DNA from: Bacilli bacterium
Lineage (GTDB): Bacteria > Bacillota_I > Bacilli_A > RFN20 > CAG-449
Length of the DNA stretch: 64,000 nt
Assembly (NCBI GenBank): GCA_900755065.1
Contig: CAAEFC010000022.1
Coordinates: 28,808 to 92,807 of the forward strand
Direction of reading: 5' to 3'
Under the pieces are notes generated by a model. That model was given only the letters and a program-made list of their open reading frames with translations, was not told the DNA's origin and made no database searches. Both the position numbers and the translations under genes were made by a program. Position 1 is the stretch's first letter, and every line of letters begins with the position of its first letter. Shown here one piece after another: positions 26,027-34,779 of the stretch.

Positions 26027-26615
26027 CCTTGAACACTTCCCGATTCTGATAGGTGTAAACAATCATCGACAGCAGGGAAAACGCCCCCGCCAGATAGCAG
26101 AGAAGAACGGACACGTTGACGCTTCCGTCGAAATAGGAAAACGGCCAGTCATTGAGCAGGACGAAAGCGATAGCGATCATCTGCGCCACCGTTTTGAGTT
26201 TTCCCCAGATATTCGCCGCGACGATCCGGTTTTTCGACGCCGCGATCAGTTTCACCGCGTCCACTACGAGATCGCGCGCGATCATCACGACGGCGACGAT
26301 CAGAGGGACTTTCGTATCCAGACGGCTGCAAGTGAGAATGATGAGCAGCGAATCGATCAGCAGTTTGTCGGCGATCGGATCCATGAATTTGCCATACGTC
26401 GTTACCAGATGGTATTTCCGGGCGATATAGCCGTCGAGAAAGTCGCTGAACGAAGCCACGACGAAGATGACGAAGGCGATCAGGTATTCCAGACGGACGC
26501 CGCCGAACAGCACCGGCATGGCGACGTGGCAACTTTCCCAGGGAAAAAGTAAAAGAAAGATGATGACGATCACGCATCCCATGCGGAAAGTCGTGATCTT
26601 GTTCGGAAGATTCAT
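26004..26615 (-). CDS. pgsA: CDP-diacylglycerol-glycerol-3-phosphate phosphatidyltransferase
   Basis: This integral membrane enzyme makes phosphatidylglycerol phosphate. The 203-residue protein has the CDP-alcohol transferase signature D(x)2-D-G-x2-A-R...-G-x3-D-x3-D as SDFLDGYIARKYHLVTTYGKFMDPIADK near 57-84, with all the Asp ligands. Several transmembrane helices surround it. AAAGGAAT lies before the ATG. It stands directly downstream of rnpB with no terminator visible between them. Confidence 0.95.
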   Translation of the reverse strand: MNLPNKITTFRMGCVIVIIFLLLFPWESCHVAMPVLFGGVRLEYLIAFVIFVVASFSDFLDGYIARKYHLVTTYGKFMDPIADKLLIDSLLIILTCSRLDTKVPLIVAVVMIARDLVVDAVKLIAASKNRIVAANIWGKLKTVAQMIAIAFVLLNDWPFSYFDGSVNVSVLLCYLAGAFSLLSMIVYTYQNREVFKDESEKAE

Positions 26616-26638
26616 TTCAGATTCCTTTCTAGTGAGTC

Positions 26639-26984
26639 TTTGACACTGTAAGCCAAGTTTTGTCGAGGATAATTATTTATCTATGCCGTCGCCGGCATAC
26701 CGGAACTGAATTCATTTCTTCGCTCCGATCTCCCTTACCGAATTTAGGTTTCTCGCTTGAGGGGTTTACCGCGTTCCACTTTGCGCTTTCGCGCAAACTC
26801 CGTCACTGTGGCACTTTCAAAAGTTTCACCGTATCCTGAGACGTAGGTTTCACTTTGCCGTCAGATGCTCCCATCTGCCAAAAGTTATTTTTTCCTTTTG
26901 CACAAACACTACGGTCATCGCAGACCGTGCGAGCCTGGACTTTCCTCTAACGGATTTTTTCCGTCAGCAATTATCCGTGTCAAA
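26639..26984 (-). ncRNA. rnpB: RNase P RNA, Bacillus-type
   Basis: The ribozyme part of RNase P matures tRNA 5' ends. On the minus strand, P1 is formed by TTTGACAC (5') and GTGTCAAA (3'). The universally conserved GAGGAAAGTCC is at 26938-26948, followed by GCTCGCACGG. GAAAGTGCCACAGTGACG, GTGGAACGCGGTAAACCCC, AGCGAGAAACC and the 3' ACAAAACTTGGCTTACAG core all match the B-type RNA. Length is about 346, slightly shorter than in Bacillus. The 5' end lies 2-3 bases after the stop of gpsB, so the promoter, if separate, is inside gpsB. Confidence 0.97.
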
Positions 26985-26986
26985 GG

Positions 26987-27352
26987 TTATTTGATCGTAT
27001 TGGGATCGACTCCCGCTTTGAACAAGGCGGCTTCCAACGCGGAGATCTTCTGCAACAGGTCGAGATTCGATAAAGTCACGTTGCTGTCGTTGTCGGCGAT
27101 GTTTTTGAGCCGGTCGTTGAGAATCTCGTTCTGCACTTCCGCATTGTCGAGACGCTCCTTGTAAATCCGGCAGGTCTTCTGCAATTCGACGACGACTCTG
27201 TTGATTTCCGAGAAAGACTTTTCCATCGCTTCGTAATCCTGAATCACCAGATCCAGAAACTCGTCGACTTCCAGAGGATCGTATCCCGGCTTTTTACCGC
27301 GAAACTCTTTATCCATAATCTTCTGCGCGTTCAGATTCAGCGATATATCCAT
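26987..27352 (-). CDS. gpsB: GpsB/DivIVA-domain cell division protein
   Basis: The ATG at 27352 follows AAGGAG; 121 residues. The N-terminal lipid-binding/dimer domain is clear: F-R-G-K-K-P-G-Y-D-P-L-E-V-D-E-F-L-D-L-V near 18-37, followed by a long heptad-type coiled coil (about 40-110). GpsB links class A PBPs to the division and elongation machinery in Bacilli. A class A PBP gene lies 2 kb away. Its position next to rnpB is the same as in Bacillus. It is slightly longer than Bacillus GpsB (98 residues). Confidence 0.88.
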   Translation of the reverse strand: MDISLNLNAQKIMDKEFRGKKPGYDPLEVDEFLDLVIQDYEAMEKSFSEINRVVVELQKTCRIYKERLDNAEVQNEILNDRLKNIADNDSNVTLSNLDLLQKISALEAALFKAGVDPNTIK

Positions 27353-27514
27353 TCGATCACTCCTTCGTTCAAAGCCGCATACATTATACATCTTTTCGGA
27401 AGATAAGTAAATATTTTACTTATTTCGCGGCGATTTTAAGAAGCAAAAGGCATCGCAACTTCCCTTTACGCGGGAGAACCGCGATGAAAACCGCGCAAAA
27501 GAAAGAGTGCGCAT

Positions 27515-27541
27515 CAAAAAAGAGGAGATCGCTCTCCTCTC
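27515..27541 (-). terminator. Terminator of the Cys-rich protein gene
   Basis: On the minus strand AGAGGAG, AGCGAT and CTCCTCT form a 7-bp hairpin followed by TTTTTT. Confidence 0.85.
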
Positions 27542-27549
27542 TGTTTCTC

Positions 27550-28011
27550 CTACGCGTTGTTGTTGCAGTTGCAGCAGCAACAGACCTGAACGCAGTTCGT
27601 ATTCGACGTAACGCACAGCCGCCTTTTCATAAAGCAGCAACAGACAAGGAAATTGACCTTGGCTTGCGCCCGAATATATCGCTGACAGACCATAATCGTA
27701 GTCTGATACGTGATCGTCACGGTTTCGCCGACTTCGATGTCGCCGATACGAACCTGATCGAGACTGTTCACGCAAACGGTTTCGCCGTTGACTACAACGG
27801 TATTCGGCATCAAAGCCAAAGCGTTGTCGATCGGAAGCGTGAGAACCGTATTTCTCATCACCTGATCGGAATTGTTCGTAATCGTAACCGTGTAATTGAT
27901 TTCATTGCAGACACGGGCGACTGCAACATCAGAAGAAACAACGACTCTGACACCGCATTCATCCGCAGAAGGAATGCACTGCACAAAGTTGGTATTCTGG
28001 CAATTATACAT
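27550..28011 (-). CDS. Cysteine-rich protein with a DUF11-like beta domain
   Basis: The 153-residue protein has 16 cysteines. The middle (about 25-105) looks like a DUF11/CARDB-type beta sandwich: INYTVTITNNSDQVM, then LTLPIDNAL, VVVNGETV and IGDIEVGETVTITYQ. The C-terminus is packed with Cys (FLVCCCFMKRRLC, then VQVCCCCNCNNN). There is no signal peptide, so it is made in the cytoplasm, where such a protein could form a cross-linked layer in the manner of spore-coat or exosporium proteins. That comparison is inference; spoVS is in this window but other sporulation genes are not. It has AGGTG before the ATG, an inverted repeat (TGAACA/TGTTCA) in its leader and its own terminator. Confidence 0.75.
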   Translation of the reverse strand: MYNCQNTNFVQCIPSADECGVRVVVSSDVAVARVCNEINYTVTITNNSDQVMRNTVLTLPIDNALALMPNTVVVNGETVCVNSLDQVRIGDIEVGETVTITYQTTIMVCQRYIRAQAKVNFLVCCCFMKRRLCVTSNTNCVQVCCCCNCNNNA

Positions 28012-28025
28012 AGTTTCACCTACTT

Positions 28026-28043
28026 TTGAACAAAAAACTGTTC
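28026..28043. promoter_or_regulatory. Inverted repeat in the divergent intergenic region
   Basis: TGAACA-AAAAAC-TGTTCA lies 15 bases upstream of the Cys-rich gene start. It could be an operator or a leader hairpin. Confidence 0.35.
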
Positions 28044-28123
28044 ACTTATTTATATGAAAGAAAACCGCGATGAGTTATTTAATTTTGAAAAAATATCCAC
28101 TATACTTATAAAAGGAGGCGGCT

Positions 28124-28846
28124 ATGGAAAATTTCGACCGGATGCTCAAAAAGCGCGACACCCTGATTTTCATCGATTTTGAAGGAACGCAGTTTTCGCA
28201 CGAAATCATCGCCGCAGGATGCGTCAGGACGCGCGCGGAATCCGGATTTCCGACCGGTGAACCGCAATTCTTCAAACGCTACGTGAAGTGCTACGGACGC
28301 ATCGGAAAAATCGTCACCGAGATGACCGCGATCGACGAAAACGTTCTGAAAGATCAGGGTATTCCGATGGAAACCTTCCTTTCCGATCTCCACGAATTCA
28401 TCGGCGAAAATATTTCCCGTTGCGCATTCATCGCTTTCGGAAGCAACGATATGAAGATGATGCTGGATTCAATCCGCCAATCCCGCCCGGCAAACGAAAA
28501 AATCGGCTACGAAATCTGCAAAAACACCATCGATTTCCAGAGTTTTCTCTCGCAATACATCCGGGATGAAAAGGGGAATCCGTATTCTTTGGTGAACTAT
28601 CTGAAAGTGTTCGGAAAAGAGCCTTGCGGAAAGATGCACGATCCGTTGAACGACGCGATCGATCTGATGAATCTCTACCGTTGCTTTTTCACCGATAAGG
28701 AGCAGGTGGTCAGAGAATACACCAAAGTACTCGCCCGCATGAAAATTCTTCCTCCGCCGGTTCAGAACGTCGTCCGGCAACTGATTCAGGGTCGCACCGT
28801 CGCGCCCGAAGACTTTTACGACGAAATCCGGAAATACTTCGGATAA
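28124..28846 (+). CDS. DEDDh-type 3'-5' exonuclease-like protein
   Basis: The 240-residue protein has the RNase T-like fold. Exo I is FIDFEGT near 17-23 with the D-x-E pair. Exo II is FIAFGSNDMKMM near 103-114, and Exo III HDPLNDAIDL near 174-183 has the H-x4-D pattern of the DEDDh group. The extra C-terminal region (about 195-240) is not recognised. Related proteins degrade RNA or DNA 3' ends or prune epsilon-like products; KapD of Bacillus is a distant comparison. AAAGGAGG stands before the ATG. A weak hairpin separates it from recU. Confidence 0.82.
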   Translation: MENFDRMLKKRDTLIFIDFEGTQFSHEIIAAGCVRTRAESGFPTGEPQFFKRYVKCYGRIGKIVTEMTAIDENVLKDQGIPMETFLSDLHEFIGENISRCAFIAFGSNDMKMMLDSIRQSRPANEKIGYEICKNTIDFQSFLSQYIRDEKGNPYSLVNYLKVFGKEPCGKMHDPLNDAIDLMNLYRCFFTDKEQVVREYTKVLARMKILPPPVQNVVRQLIQGRTVAPEDFYDEIRKYFG

Positions 28847-28859
28847 ACCAGAAAGGAAC

Positions 28860-28883
28860 GGCTCATACTATCCGTGAGCCTTT
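28860..28883 (+). promoter_or_regulatory. Hairpin between exonuclease gene and recU
   Basis: GGCTCA (28860-28865) and TGAGCC (28875-28880) are followed by only TTT. The hairpin ends 9 bases before the recU ATG, which lacks a recognisable Shine-Dalgarno sequence. It could be a weak terminator or affect recU translation. Confidence 0.35.
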
Positions 28884-28889
28884 AAGAAA

Positions 28890-29504
28890 ATGATCAATTA
28901 TCCCAACAGAAAAAAGGCCAATTCCGAAGCGGATTCCGCATCCGAAGAGATGAAAAGCCGGCGGAGAAAACTGACCGCCGCCAACCGGGGCATGGATTTT
29001 GAACACGCGATCAATTCCTCGAATGCTTACTACGACGATGCCGGAAGAGCGATCATCACCAAGCGTCCGACGCCGATCCGCGTCGTCAAGGTGGATTACA
29101 GCAAAAACGCGCGCATCGTCGACGCCTACTTTGAAAAGCAGTCGACGACCGATTACAACGGCGTTTACCGGGGACGTTACGTCGATTTTGAATGCAAAGA
29201 GACCCAATCGGAAACCGCGTTGGCTTTCCACAACATCTCTTCCCATCAGATCGCGCACCTGAAAAAAGTCATCCGCCACGGCGGCATCGCTTTTTTCCTC
29301 ATTTACTTCGCCAGACGGAATGAAATCTATCTTCTCGACGCTCAGGTCGTCATTGAGGCTTACGAGCATCAGGAAGAAAGAAAATCGCTGTCCTATGCCA
29401 GCATCGTGAAACAAGGATATCTGATCGAACAGGGCTTCATTCCGCGCATACGCTATTTAGACGCGGTAGATCGGGTGTATTTTCATGAAAAAAAGCAACT
29501 TTAA
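28890..29504 (+). CDS. recU: Holliday junction resolvase RecU
   Basis: RecU cuts Holliday junctions in Bacillota. The 204 residues include the basic N-terminal arm, ANRGMDFEHAIN near 31-42, the nuclease core YRGRYVDFECKET near 93-105 with Asp, Glu and Lys of the PD-(D/E)XK site, and the stalk region between them. HNISSHQIAHLKKV is also typical. No good ribosome site is visible before the ATG. The 3' end overlaps ponA by 20 bases, the classical recU-ponA pair. Confidence 0.96.
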   Translation: MINYPNRKKANSEADSASEEMKSRRRKLTAANRGMDFEHAINSSNAYYDDAGRAIITKRPTPIRVVKVDYSKNARIVDAYFEKQSTTDYNGVYRGRYVDFECKETQSETALAFHNISSHQIAHLKKVIRHGGIAFFLIYFARRNEIYLLDAQVVIEAYEHQEERKSLSYASIVKQGYLIEQGFIPRIRYLDAVDRVYFHEKKQL

Positions 29505-31809
29505 ACGTGGAATTTCCATTGCCGTTTCGCTGTTTTTTATCTTTACGTTTCTCGCCGTTCTCGGTGTCGGAACGTTTTTTTTCGTTCATATCGAAAAAAG
29601 GACGATCGTGTTCGACGAAGAGCAGATCACGCATTCTTCCCGCATTTACGACCGTTATTCCAATGAAATCGAAGTGCTGGGTCAGGAAACTTCACCCGTC
29701 GCTTACGCGGATATTCCGGAAGTGCTGGTCGACGCGCTGCTGTCGGTCGAAGACAGCGAATTCTTTTATCACAACGGATTCAATCCGAAACGGATTCTGA
29801 CCTCTTTCGTCAGCAACCTTTTTTCCAATTCCGTGCAGGGCGGATCGACGTTGACACAACAACTGATCAAGAACACCGCCTTATCCGGCGAAAAAACCTA
29901 TTCGCGGAAAGTCAAAGAAGCCTACCTCAGTTTTCTTCTGGAAAAAGAGTACAGCAAAGAAGAAATCCTCGAACTCTACTTCAACAAAATCTATTTCGAG
30001 CAATCCGTTCCCGGAATTCAGTACGCCTGCCGCGTCTTTTTCAATAAATCGGTCGGTCAGATCAATCTGGTTGAAGCGGCTCTCCTCGCTGGTTTAGTCA
30101 AATCGCCGAGTTATTATTACCCTTTTTCGTATCCTGAACGCTGTACCGAAAGAAAAAACATCGTGCTGAAAAGCATGCTCGACAACCGCGTCATCGATGA
30201 AGCCCAATACCGGTTCGCTTCTGCCGTCCGGGTCGAAGATATCCTTTACACGAAAGACGATCCCGATCTTTCGGTCTACCCTTATCAGGCCTATCTCGAT
30301 CTCGTTTACGAAGAAGTCCGGCAACTGACCGGAAAAGACCTCTATACCCACCCGCTGATCGTGGAAACCTACCTCGATTCTTCGCTTCAAAAGCACATCG
30401 ATCTGATTCAGCAGGGCAGTATCATCGGCTTTACCGACGACAATCAGCAGATCGGAGGAGTCGTTCTGAACAACGAAGGAACGGAAGTCATCGGCGTCAT
30501 CGGAGGACGGAATTACGCAGGAAAAAAGGTTTTCAACCGCGGTTTTCACCTGAAACGGAATCCCGCCAGCACGATCAAGCCGGTTCTTTCCTACGCGTTG
30601 GGAATGGAATATCTGGGTTTACACCCGCTTTCGACCGTCAAAGACGAGGCTTACGCCTATTCGGGAACGAATACGGAAGTCCATAACGCCGACAAGAAAT
30701 ATCTGGGCAATCTCTCGGTCATCGAAGCATTGGGCTATTCCCGAAACACCTGCGCCGTGAAAATTTTCGACGCGCTGAAACAAAAAATCGGCATCGGCGC
30801 GATCGACGACTACCTCCGGAAGATTTCTCTGATGGACGAAGGGACGCTTTCCGCCAGTTACGCTCTGGGCGGAATGACTTATGGCGTATCCCCTCTTCAA
30901 ATGGCAGGCGCTTACGCGATGTTAGCCAATCACGGCCGCTACAAAGAGCCTTCTGCCGTCCGCTCGATCAAGGATGCCGACGGCCATCTTCTCTATCAGA
31001 GAGAGGAATCCTCTCAGCAGGTGATCGCCGAAGAAAGCGCCGATCAGGTCACCTACGCCTTACAGAAAGTCATGGAAAAAAACTATCTGAACATCAACAT
31101 CACCAAGCCCGACGGCATCGACGTCGCCGGAAAAACCGGGACGAACGCTTACGACAGCGTCACCATCGCCCGGAATCACTATCCGTCCAACGCCGACAAG
31201 GACATCTGGTTTGCCGGCTATTCCGCGAAAAACACCTGTGTGGTCTGGACAGGATTCGACGAAGCGCTCGATCGGCAAAACTATTTCACCAGCAACGATC
31301 CGCGCAAGAAAATCGCCAAAAACGTGTTTAAAAGCATTCTGGAACAAATCCATAAAAAAGGCGAATTCACCTATTCGGATCAACTGAAAAAAATCAATCT
31401 GGTCAAAGGACTCGACGGCGATTATCTTCCGGATCCAACGGTTCCGGCTTATTTGATTGAAGAAACCCTGATCGATCCGCGCAAGACGTTTCCGCGTCCT
31501 CTTCCGGAACTGAACATCGAAAAAATCGAAGACGTCAGCGTCTTCGCCACCTCGGAAGAATTGCTCTTTCAGGTCCAAACGCCCTTGACCGAAGATGAAA
31601 TCTATACAGCCCTTTACGGCGAAAAACTCTATCGGATGCACGTTCTCACCCCTTCCGCTCAGGAAGAGGAGATGACTTCGACGGACGGCTGTTTCACCTA
31701 TCTCTGCAAAGAAAAAGGAACTTACCGCTTCGACTTTTCCGTCGGCTTCCGAAACAACGCGGAGCAAAAAGGCGAAACCTATTCCTTTTCCTTCGATTGC
31801 CGCGCATAG
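29485..31809 (+). CDS. ponA: Class A penicillin-binding protein (PBP1)
   Basis: A bifunctional peptidoglycan glycosyltransferase and transpeptidase, anchored by one N-terminal helix (about 9-34). The GT51 domain shows SVEDSEFFYH near 88 (catalytic Glu), GGSTLTQQL near 127 and ELYFNKIYF near 165. The transpeptidase domain has the active Ser in STIKP near 361, S-R-N near 418 and KTGTN near 550. A C-terminal extension (about 650-774) may be a small beta domain. At 774 residues it has full length. Its presence shows the organism builds a wall. It overlaps nth by 31 bases, tail to tail. Confidence 0.97.
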   Translation: MKKSNFKRGISIAVSLFFIFTFLAVLGVGTFFFVHIEKRTIVFDEEQITHSSRIYDRYSNEIEVLGQETSPVAYADIPEVLVDALLSVEDSEFFYHNGFNPKRILTSFVSNLFSNSVQGGSTLTQQLIKNTALSGEKTYSRKVKEAYLSFLLEKEYSKEEILELYFNKIYFEQSVPGIQYACRVFFNKSVGQINLVEAALLAGLVKSPSYYYPFSYPERCTERKNIVLKSMLDNRVIDEAQYRFASAVRVEDILYTKDDPDLSVYPYQAYLDLVYEEVRQLTGKDLYTHPLIVETYLDSSLQKHIDLIQQGSIIGFTDDNQQIGGVVLNNEGTEVIGVIGGRNYAGKKVFNRGFHLKRNPASTIKPVLSYALGMEYLGLHPLSTVKDEAYAYSGTNTEVHNADKKYLGNLSVIEALGYSRNTCAVKIFDALKQKIGIGAIDDYLRKISLMDEGTLSASYALGGMTYGVSPLQMAGAYAMLANHGRYKEPSAVRSIKDADGHLLYQREESSQQVIAEESADQVTYALQKVMEKNYLNINITKPDGIDVAGKTGTNAYDSVTIARNHYPSNADKDIWFAGYSAKNTCVVWTGFDEALDRQNYFTSNDPRKKIAKNVFKSILEQIHKKGEFTYSDQLKKINLVKGLDGDYLPDPTVPAYLIEETLIDPRKTFPRPLPELNIEKIEDVSVFATSEELLFQVQTPLTEDEIYTALYGEKLYRMHVLTPSAQEEEMTSTDGCFTYLCKEKGTYRFDFSVGFRNNAEQKGETYSFSFDCRA

Positions 31810-32417
31810 AGGCAATGCGCCTGCAAGGCGCACGATCCGCAGAAGGGGTTCCGGCTCTTGCACAAGTCCCGTCCGAAGAAAATCAACTGATGATGCGACC
31901 GGATCCACCGATCCTCCGGAATCGCCTCCCTGAGTTTTTCTTCCACCTGAAACGGCGTGTCCTTTTCATCGGCGAGTTGCAGGCGTTTCGCGACTCTTTC
32001 CACGTGCGTATCGACCGGAATTTCCGGAATTCCGAACCCCTCGATCCGGACGACGTTCGCCGTCTTTCTCCCCACGCCGGGTAAAGACGTCAGGGCTTCT
32101 TTGCTTTCCGGCACTTTTCCCCCGTACCGGTTCATGAGAATCTGAGCCGTCAGCACGATGTTTTTCGCTTTGCTTTTCCCCAATCCGACCGAATGGACGA
32201 TGCGCTCGATTTCGTCCGGATTCGCCTTTGCGAACGCATTCAGATCCGGGTAACGCTCGAACAGTTTCTCCGTCACCTGATTGACGCTTTTATCGGTCGC
32301 CTGCGCCGAAAGCATGACGGCGAACAGCAACTCGTAATCCGTCCGGTAGTTCAACTGGCACCGCGCATCGGGATACCTCTCTTCCAGAAAGTTCAGGATT
32401 TCCTCCGCCTTACTCAT
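31779..32417 (-). CDS. nth: Endonuclease III
   Basis: A DNA glycosylase/AP lyase for oxidised pyrimidines. I start it at the ATG at 32417, which overlaps the dnaD stop and has GAGGTGG upstream; 212 residues. The helix-hairpin-helix reads LPGVGRKTANVV near 110-121 with the catalytic Lys, followed by VDTHVERV with the catalytic Asp. The C-terminal iron-sulfur loop has four Cys in the C-x6-C-x2-C-x5-C spacing. The dnaD-nth order is that of Bacillus. Confidence 0.97.
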   Translation of the reverse strand: MSKAEEILNFLEERYPDARCQLNYRTDYELLFAVMLSAQATDKSVNQVTEKLFERYPDLNAFAKANPDEIERIVHSVGLGKSKAKNIVLTAQILMNRYGGKVPESKEALTSLPGVGRKTANVVRIEGFGIPEIPVDTHVERVAKRLQLADEKDTPFQVEEKLREAIPEDRWIRSHHQLIFFGRDLCKSRNPFCGSCALQAHCLYARQSKEKE

Positions 32418-33069
32418 CGTCGTCCGTCCACCTCGTATTGGCGATTTCAATGGTTTTTTCCAGATCTTTTTTCCACTTCTCGTTCGCGGAAGAATAGCCT
32501 TCCCGCTCGATATCGCGGCTGGAAACGTATTTCAGGATCATCTTGTCGAGTTTATTGACCGTCACGTTCTTCACCTTGTGCTGGCATTCGTGAATGCAGT
32601 CGACGATGATTTCCTGCGTGATGCCCTGACTGATCCAGTCCCGTATTTTCTCGATTTCGATCGGAGACAGATTCCGTCCGAGTTCGCCCTGAACGATTTG
32701 AAACACGTTGGACATTTCCTCGCTCTGTTTCTGATCGACTTGCCCTTTCACCAACCGCACGACGTCGTTCTGAAACAGGTTCAGCAGTTTGTCGTAGGTC
32801 GGCTTCAACGAACTGACGAGACTTCCTTCGACCTTCCGGTATTCGATGAATCCTCTGGAAGTCAGGCTGACGAGAATCGTATCGATTTCCTTCACGTTCA
32901 GATTCATCTTCAACGCCATCAGTTCCGCCGTGACAAGAACCGGCGCGCCTTTCAGCACATTATCGACGCAAAGAAGCACCGCCAGATCGTATTCGCTTAA
33001 TCCCAGCGATTTGTAATTGTCGACCAGTACATAACGGTAATCGATCTGTTGCAGAGTCAGTTCGTTCAT
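32410..33069 (-). CDS. dnaD: DnaD-like primosome protein
   Basis: DnaD helps load the replicative helicase in Bacillota. The 219-residue protein has an N-terminal winged-helix domain (about 1-100) with an LNVKEIDTILVSLTSRGFIEY recognition-type region. A DnaD C-terminal domain (about 120-195) carries FQIVQGELGRNLSPIEIEKIRDW, the typical 'E-x-G-R-x-L-S-P-x-E' core. The acidic end is DDDE. It is placed 8 bases after the fused nucleotidyltransferase gene and overlaps nth by 8 bases, so these three genes are probably one operon. Confidence 0.93.
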   Translation of the reverse strand: MNELTLQQIDYRYVLVDNYKSLGLSEYDLAVLLCVDNVLKGAPVLVTAELMALKMNLNVKEIDTILVSLTSRGFIEYRKVEGSLVSSLKPTYDKLLNLFQNDVVRLVKGQVDQKQSEEMSNVFQIVQGELGRNLSPIEIEKIRDWISQGITQEIIVDCIHECQHKVKNVTVNKLDKMILKYVSSRDIEREGYSSANEKWKKDLEKTIEIANTRWTDDDE

Positions 33070-33077
33070 GTTATCTC

Positions 33078-34736
33078 CTACCTTTCTCTCACTTTCCGGA
33101 AAACTCTCAGAAAGTTCTTATAAAAGATCTTTTCGATCTCTTCCTGTCCGTATCCTTCCTTGACCAGCGCTTCTTTCAACGCCAGCGTGCGCGTGCAGTC
33201 GCTCATGCCGATCGGCGTCGGTATGCCGTCGAAATCACTGCCCAGAGCGATCACGTCGATGCCGCCGACATCGCGGATATGGTTGATGTGCCGGATCAAA
33301 TCCGGAATCTGATTCACCCGGCTCGAAGAAACGAAATCGGGACAGTAATTGATGCCCATGACCCCGCCGTTCTCTTTCAGTTTCACGATCATGTCGTCCG
33401 TCAGATTCCGGCTGACGGGACAGATCGCGCGGCTGTTGGAATGACTGGCGACGATCGGCTTCGTCGAATAACGGATGCAATCGTAGAATCCGGCATCGGA
33501 AAGATGAGACACGTCGATGATGATGCCCGATTCGTTCATCTTCCGGATCAGGGCGATGCCGAAATCCGTCAGACCGTTTTTCTCGTCGGGACCGAAATCG
33601 AGGACTTTCCCCGAAGCGTCCATGCGGACGTTCGGATAGCCGATCGAATTGGGATAATTCCACGTCAAAGTGATCATGCGCACGCCCTGTTCGTCAAAAT
33701 AGTCCAGATTTTCCTCTTTTCCTTCCAGCATTTCGCCGTCTTCCAGAGACAATAACGCCGACATTCTTTTATTCGCGCGATGATTCAGAATATCCACATA
33801 TTCAAAAACCTGACCGATGAGGTTCCGGTTTTCTTCCATCTGCTCCTTGAACAGACTGACGTATTTCTTCGCTTCCGAAAACGGATGAGCGTAATTCGCC
33901 GTTTTGAGAAAGATGGCGAACGTCTGCATCCGATACTGCCCTTCATTCATCTTTTTCAGATTCAGATGAAGGTGATTCTGATACAGACCTTTTTCCCTCA
34001 CCTCTTCCCTCGTCAGCGTATCGCAATGAAGGTCAATGACGTCCAGACGGTTTTTCGAAACGTATTCCAGAGGAATCACATCGTCGATGCGGTGAATTTT
34101 CAGCATCCACATCGTTTTTTCTTCGGAAAAGGCTCTCATCTTTCCGATTTCTTCCAGACAGCGGACGAAGGAAATCTTTTTCAGCCCGGAAATATTCTCG
34201 TCGATCTCTTTGATCAACTGAGGCGTCAGAGAAAAGTTTAACGTCAAAGAAAAGCGCAATGCGCGGAGAATCCGAAGCGGATCTTCTTTCAGGCGCTGAT
34301 CCGGCTTTCCGATCATCGAAATCAGATGATTTTTCAGATCGTCGGTTCCGTGATAGTAATCGTAAATCTTCCCTTTCGCGTCGATATAGATGGCGTTGAT
34401 CGTAAAATCCCTTCTCTTCGCGTCTTTCCGGAGACTTTTGACGAAGCGGATCTCTTTCGGATGACGAAAATCGTCGTACCCGCTTTCTTCGCGTAACGTC
34501 GTGATGTCCGCTTTGACCCCGTTGTATTTCAGATGTACGCTTCCCATCGCCGAAAAGGTATCGTCGAAAGTCAAAAAAGATTTCATCTCTTCCGGCGTCG
34601 CGTCGGAAACCAGATCGAAGTCGGCGATCTCCTGATTCAACAGCAGACTCCGGCTGGTTCCCCCTACCATGTAAAGCGAATAACCGTGTTCGGCGAACAC
34701 TTTTTCCAATTCCAGATAAATCCCAGGCAGTTCCAT
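33078..34736 (-). CDS. Fusion: tRNA nucleotidyltransferase head plus M19 membrane-dipeptidase-like domain
   Basis: One uninterrupted 552-residue frame carries two enzymes. Residues 1 to about 225 are a class II nucleotidyltransferase: MVGGTSRS near 23, DFDLVSDA near 39 (catalytic Asp pair), RRDFTINAIY near 108 and the EDPLR motif at 150-154, then the neck helices up to ISFVRCLEEIGKM. The usual tail domain that holds the tRNA is missing. Residues about 232-552 are a peptidase M19 domain with all metal-site motifs: DLHCD near 235, LSLEDGE near 329, DVSHLSD near 407, ASHSNSRA near 427, SRNLTDD and GSDFDG near 497. No signal peptide is present, so both act in the cytoplasm. The first half may add CCA or A to tRNA ends and the second may cleave dipeptides. 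Confidence 0.88.
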   Translation of the reverse strand: MELPGIYLELEKVFAEHGYSLYMVGGTSRSLLLNQEIADFDLVSDATPEEMKSFLTFDDTFSAMGSVHLKYNGVKADITTLREESGYDDFRHPKEIRFVKSLRKDAKRRDFTINAIYIDAKGKIYDYYHGTDDLKNHLISMIGKPDQRLKEDPLRILRALRFSLTLNFSLTPQLIKEIDENISGLKKISFVRCLEEIGKMRAFSEEKTMWMLKIHRIDDVIPLEYVSKNRLDVIDLHCDTLTREEVREKGLYQNHLHLNLKKMNEGQYRMQTFAIFLKTANYAHPFSEAKKYVSLFKEQMEENRNLIGQVFEYVDILNHRANKRMSALLSLEDGEMLEGKEENLDYFDEQGVRMITLTWNYPNSIGYPNVRMDASGKVLDFGPDEKNGLTDFGIALIRKMNESGIIIDVSHLSDAGFYDCIRYSTKPIVASHSNSRAICPVSRNLTDDMIVKLKENGGVMGINYCPDFVSSSRVNQIPDLIRHINHIRDVGGIDVIALGSDFDGIPTPIGMSDCTRTLALKEALVKEGYGQEEIEKIFYKNFLRVFRKVRER

Positions 34737-34779
34737 AAGCGCAATCTTCCTTCCTATTTCCGATAAAATATTTTTTTTG

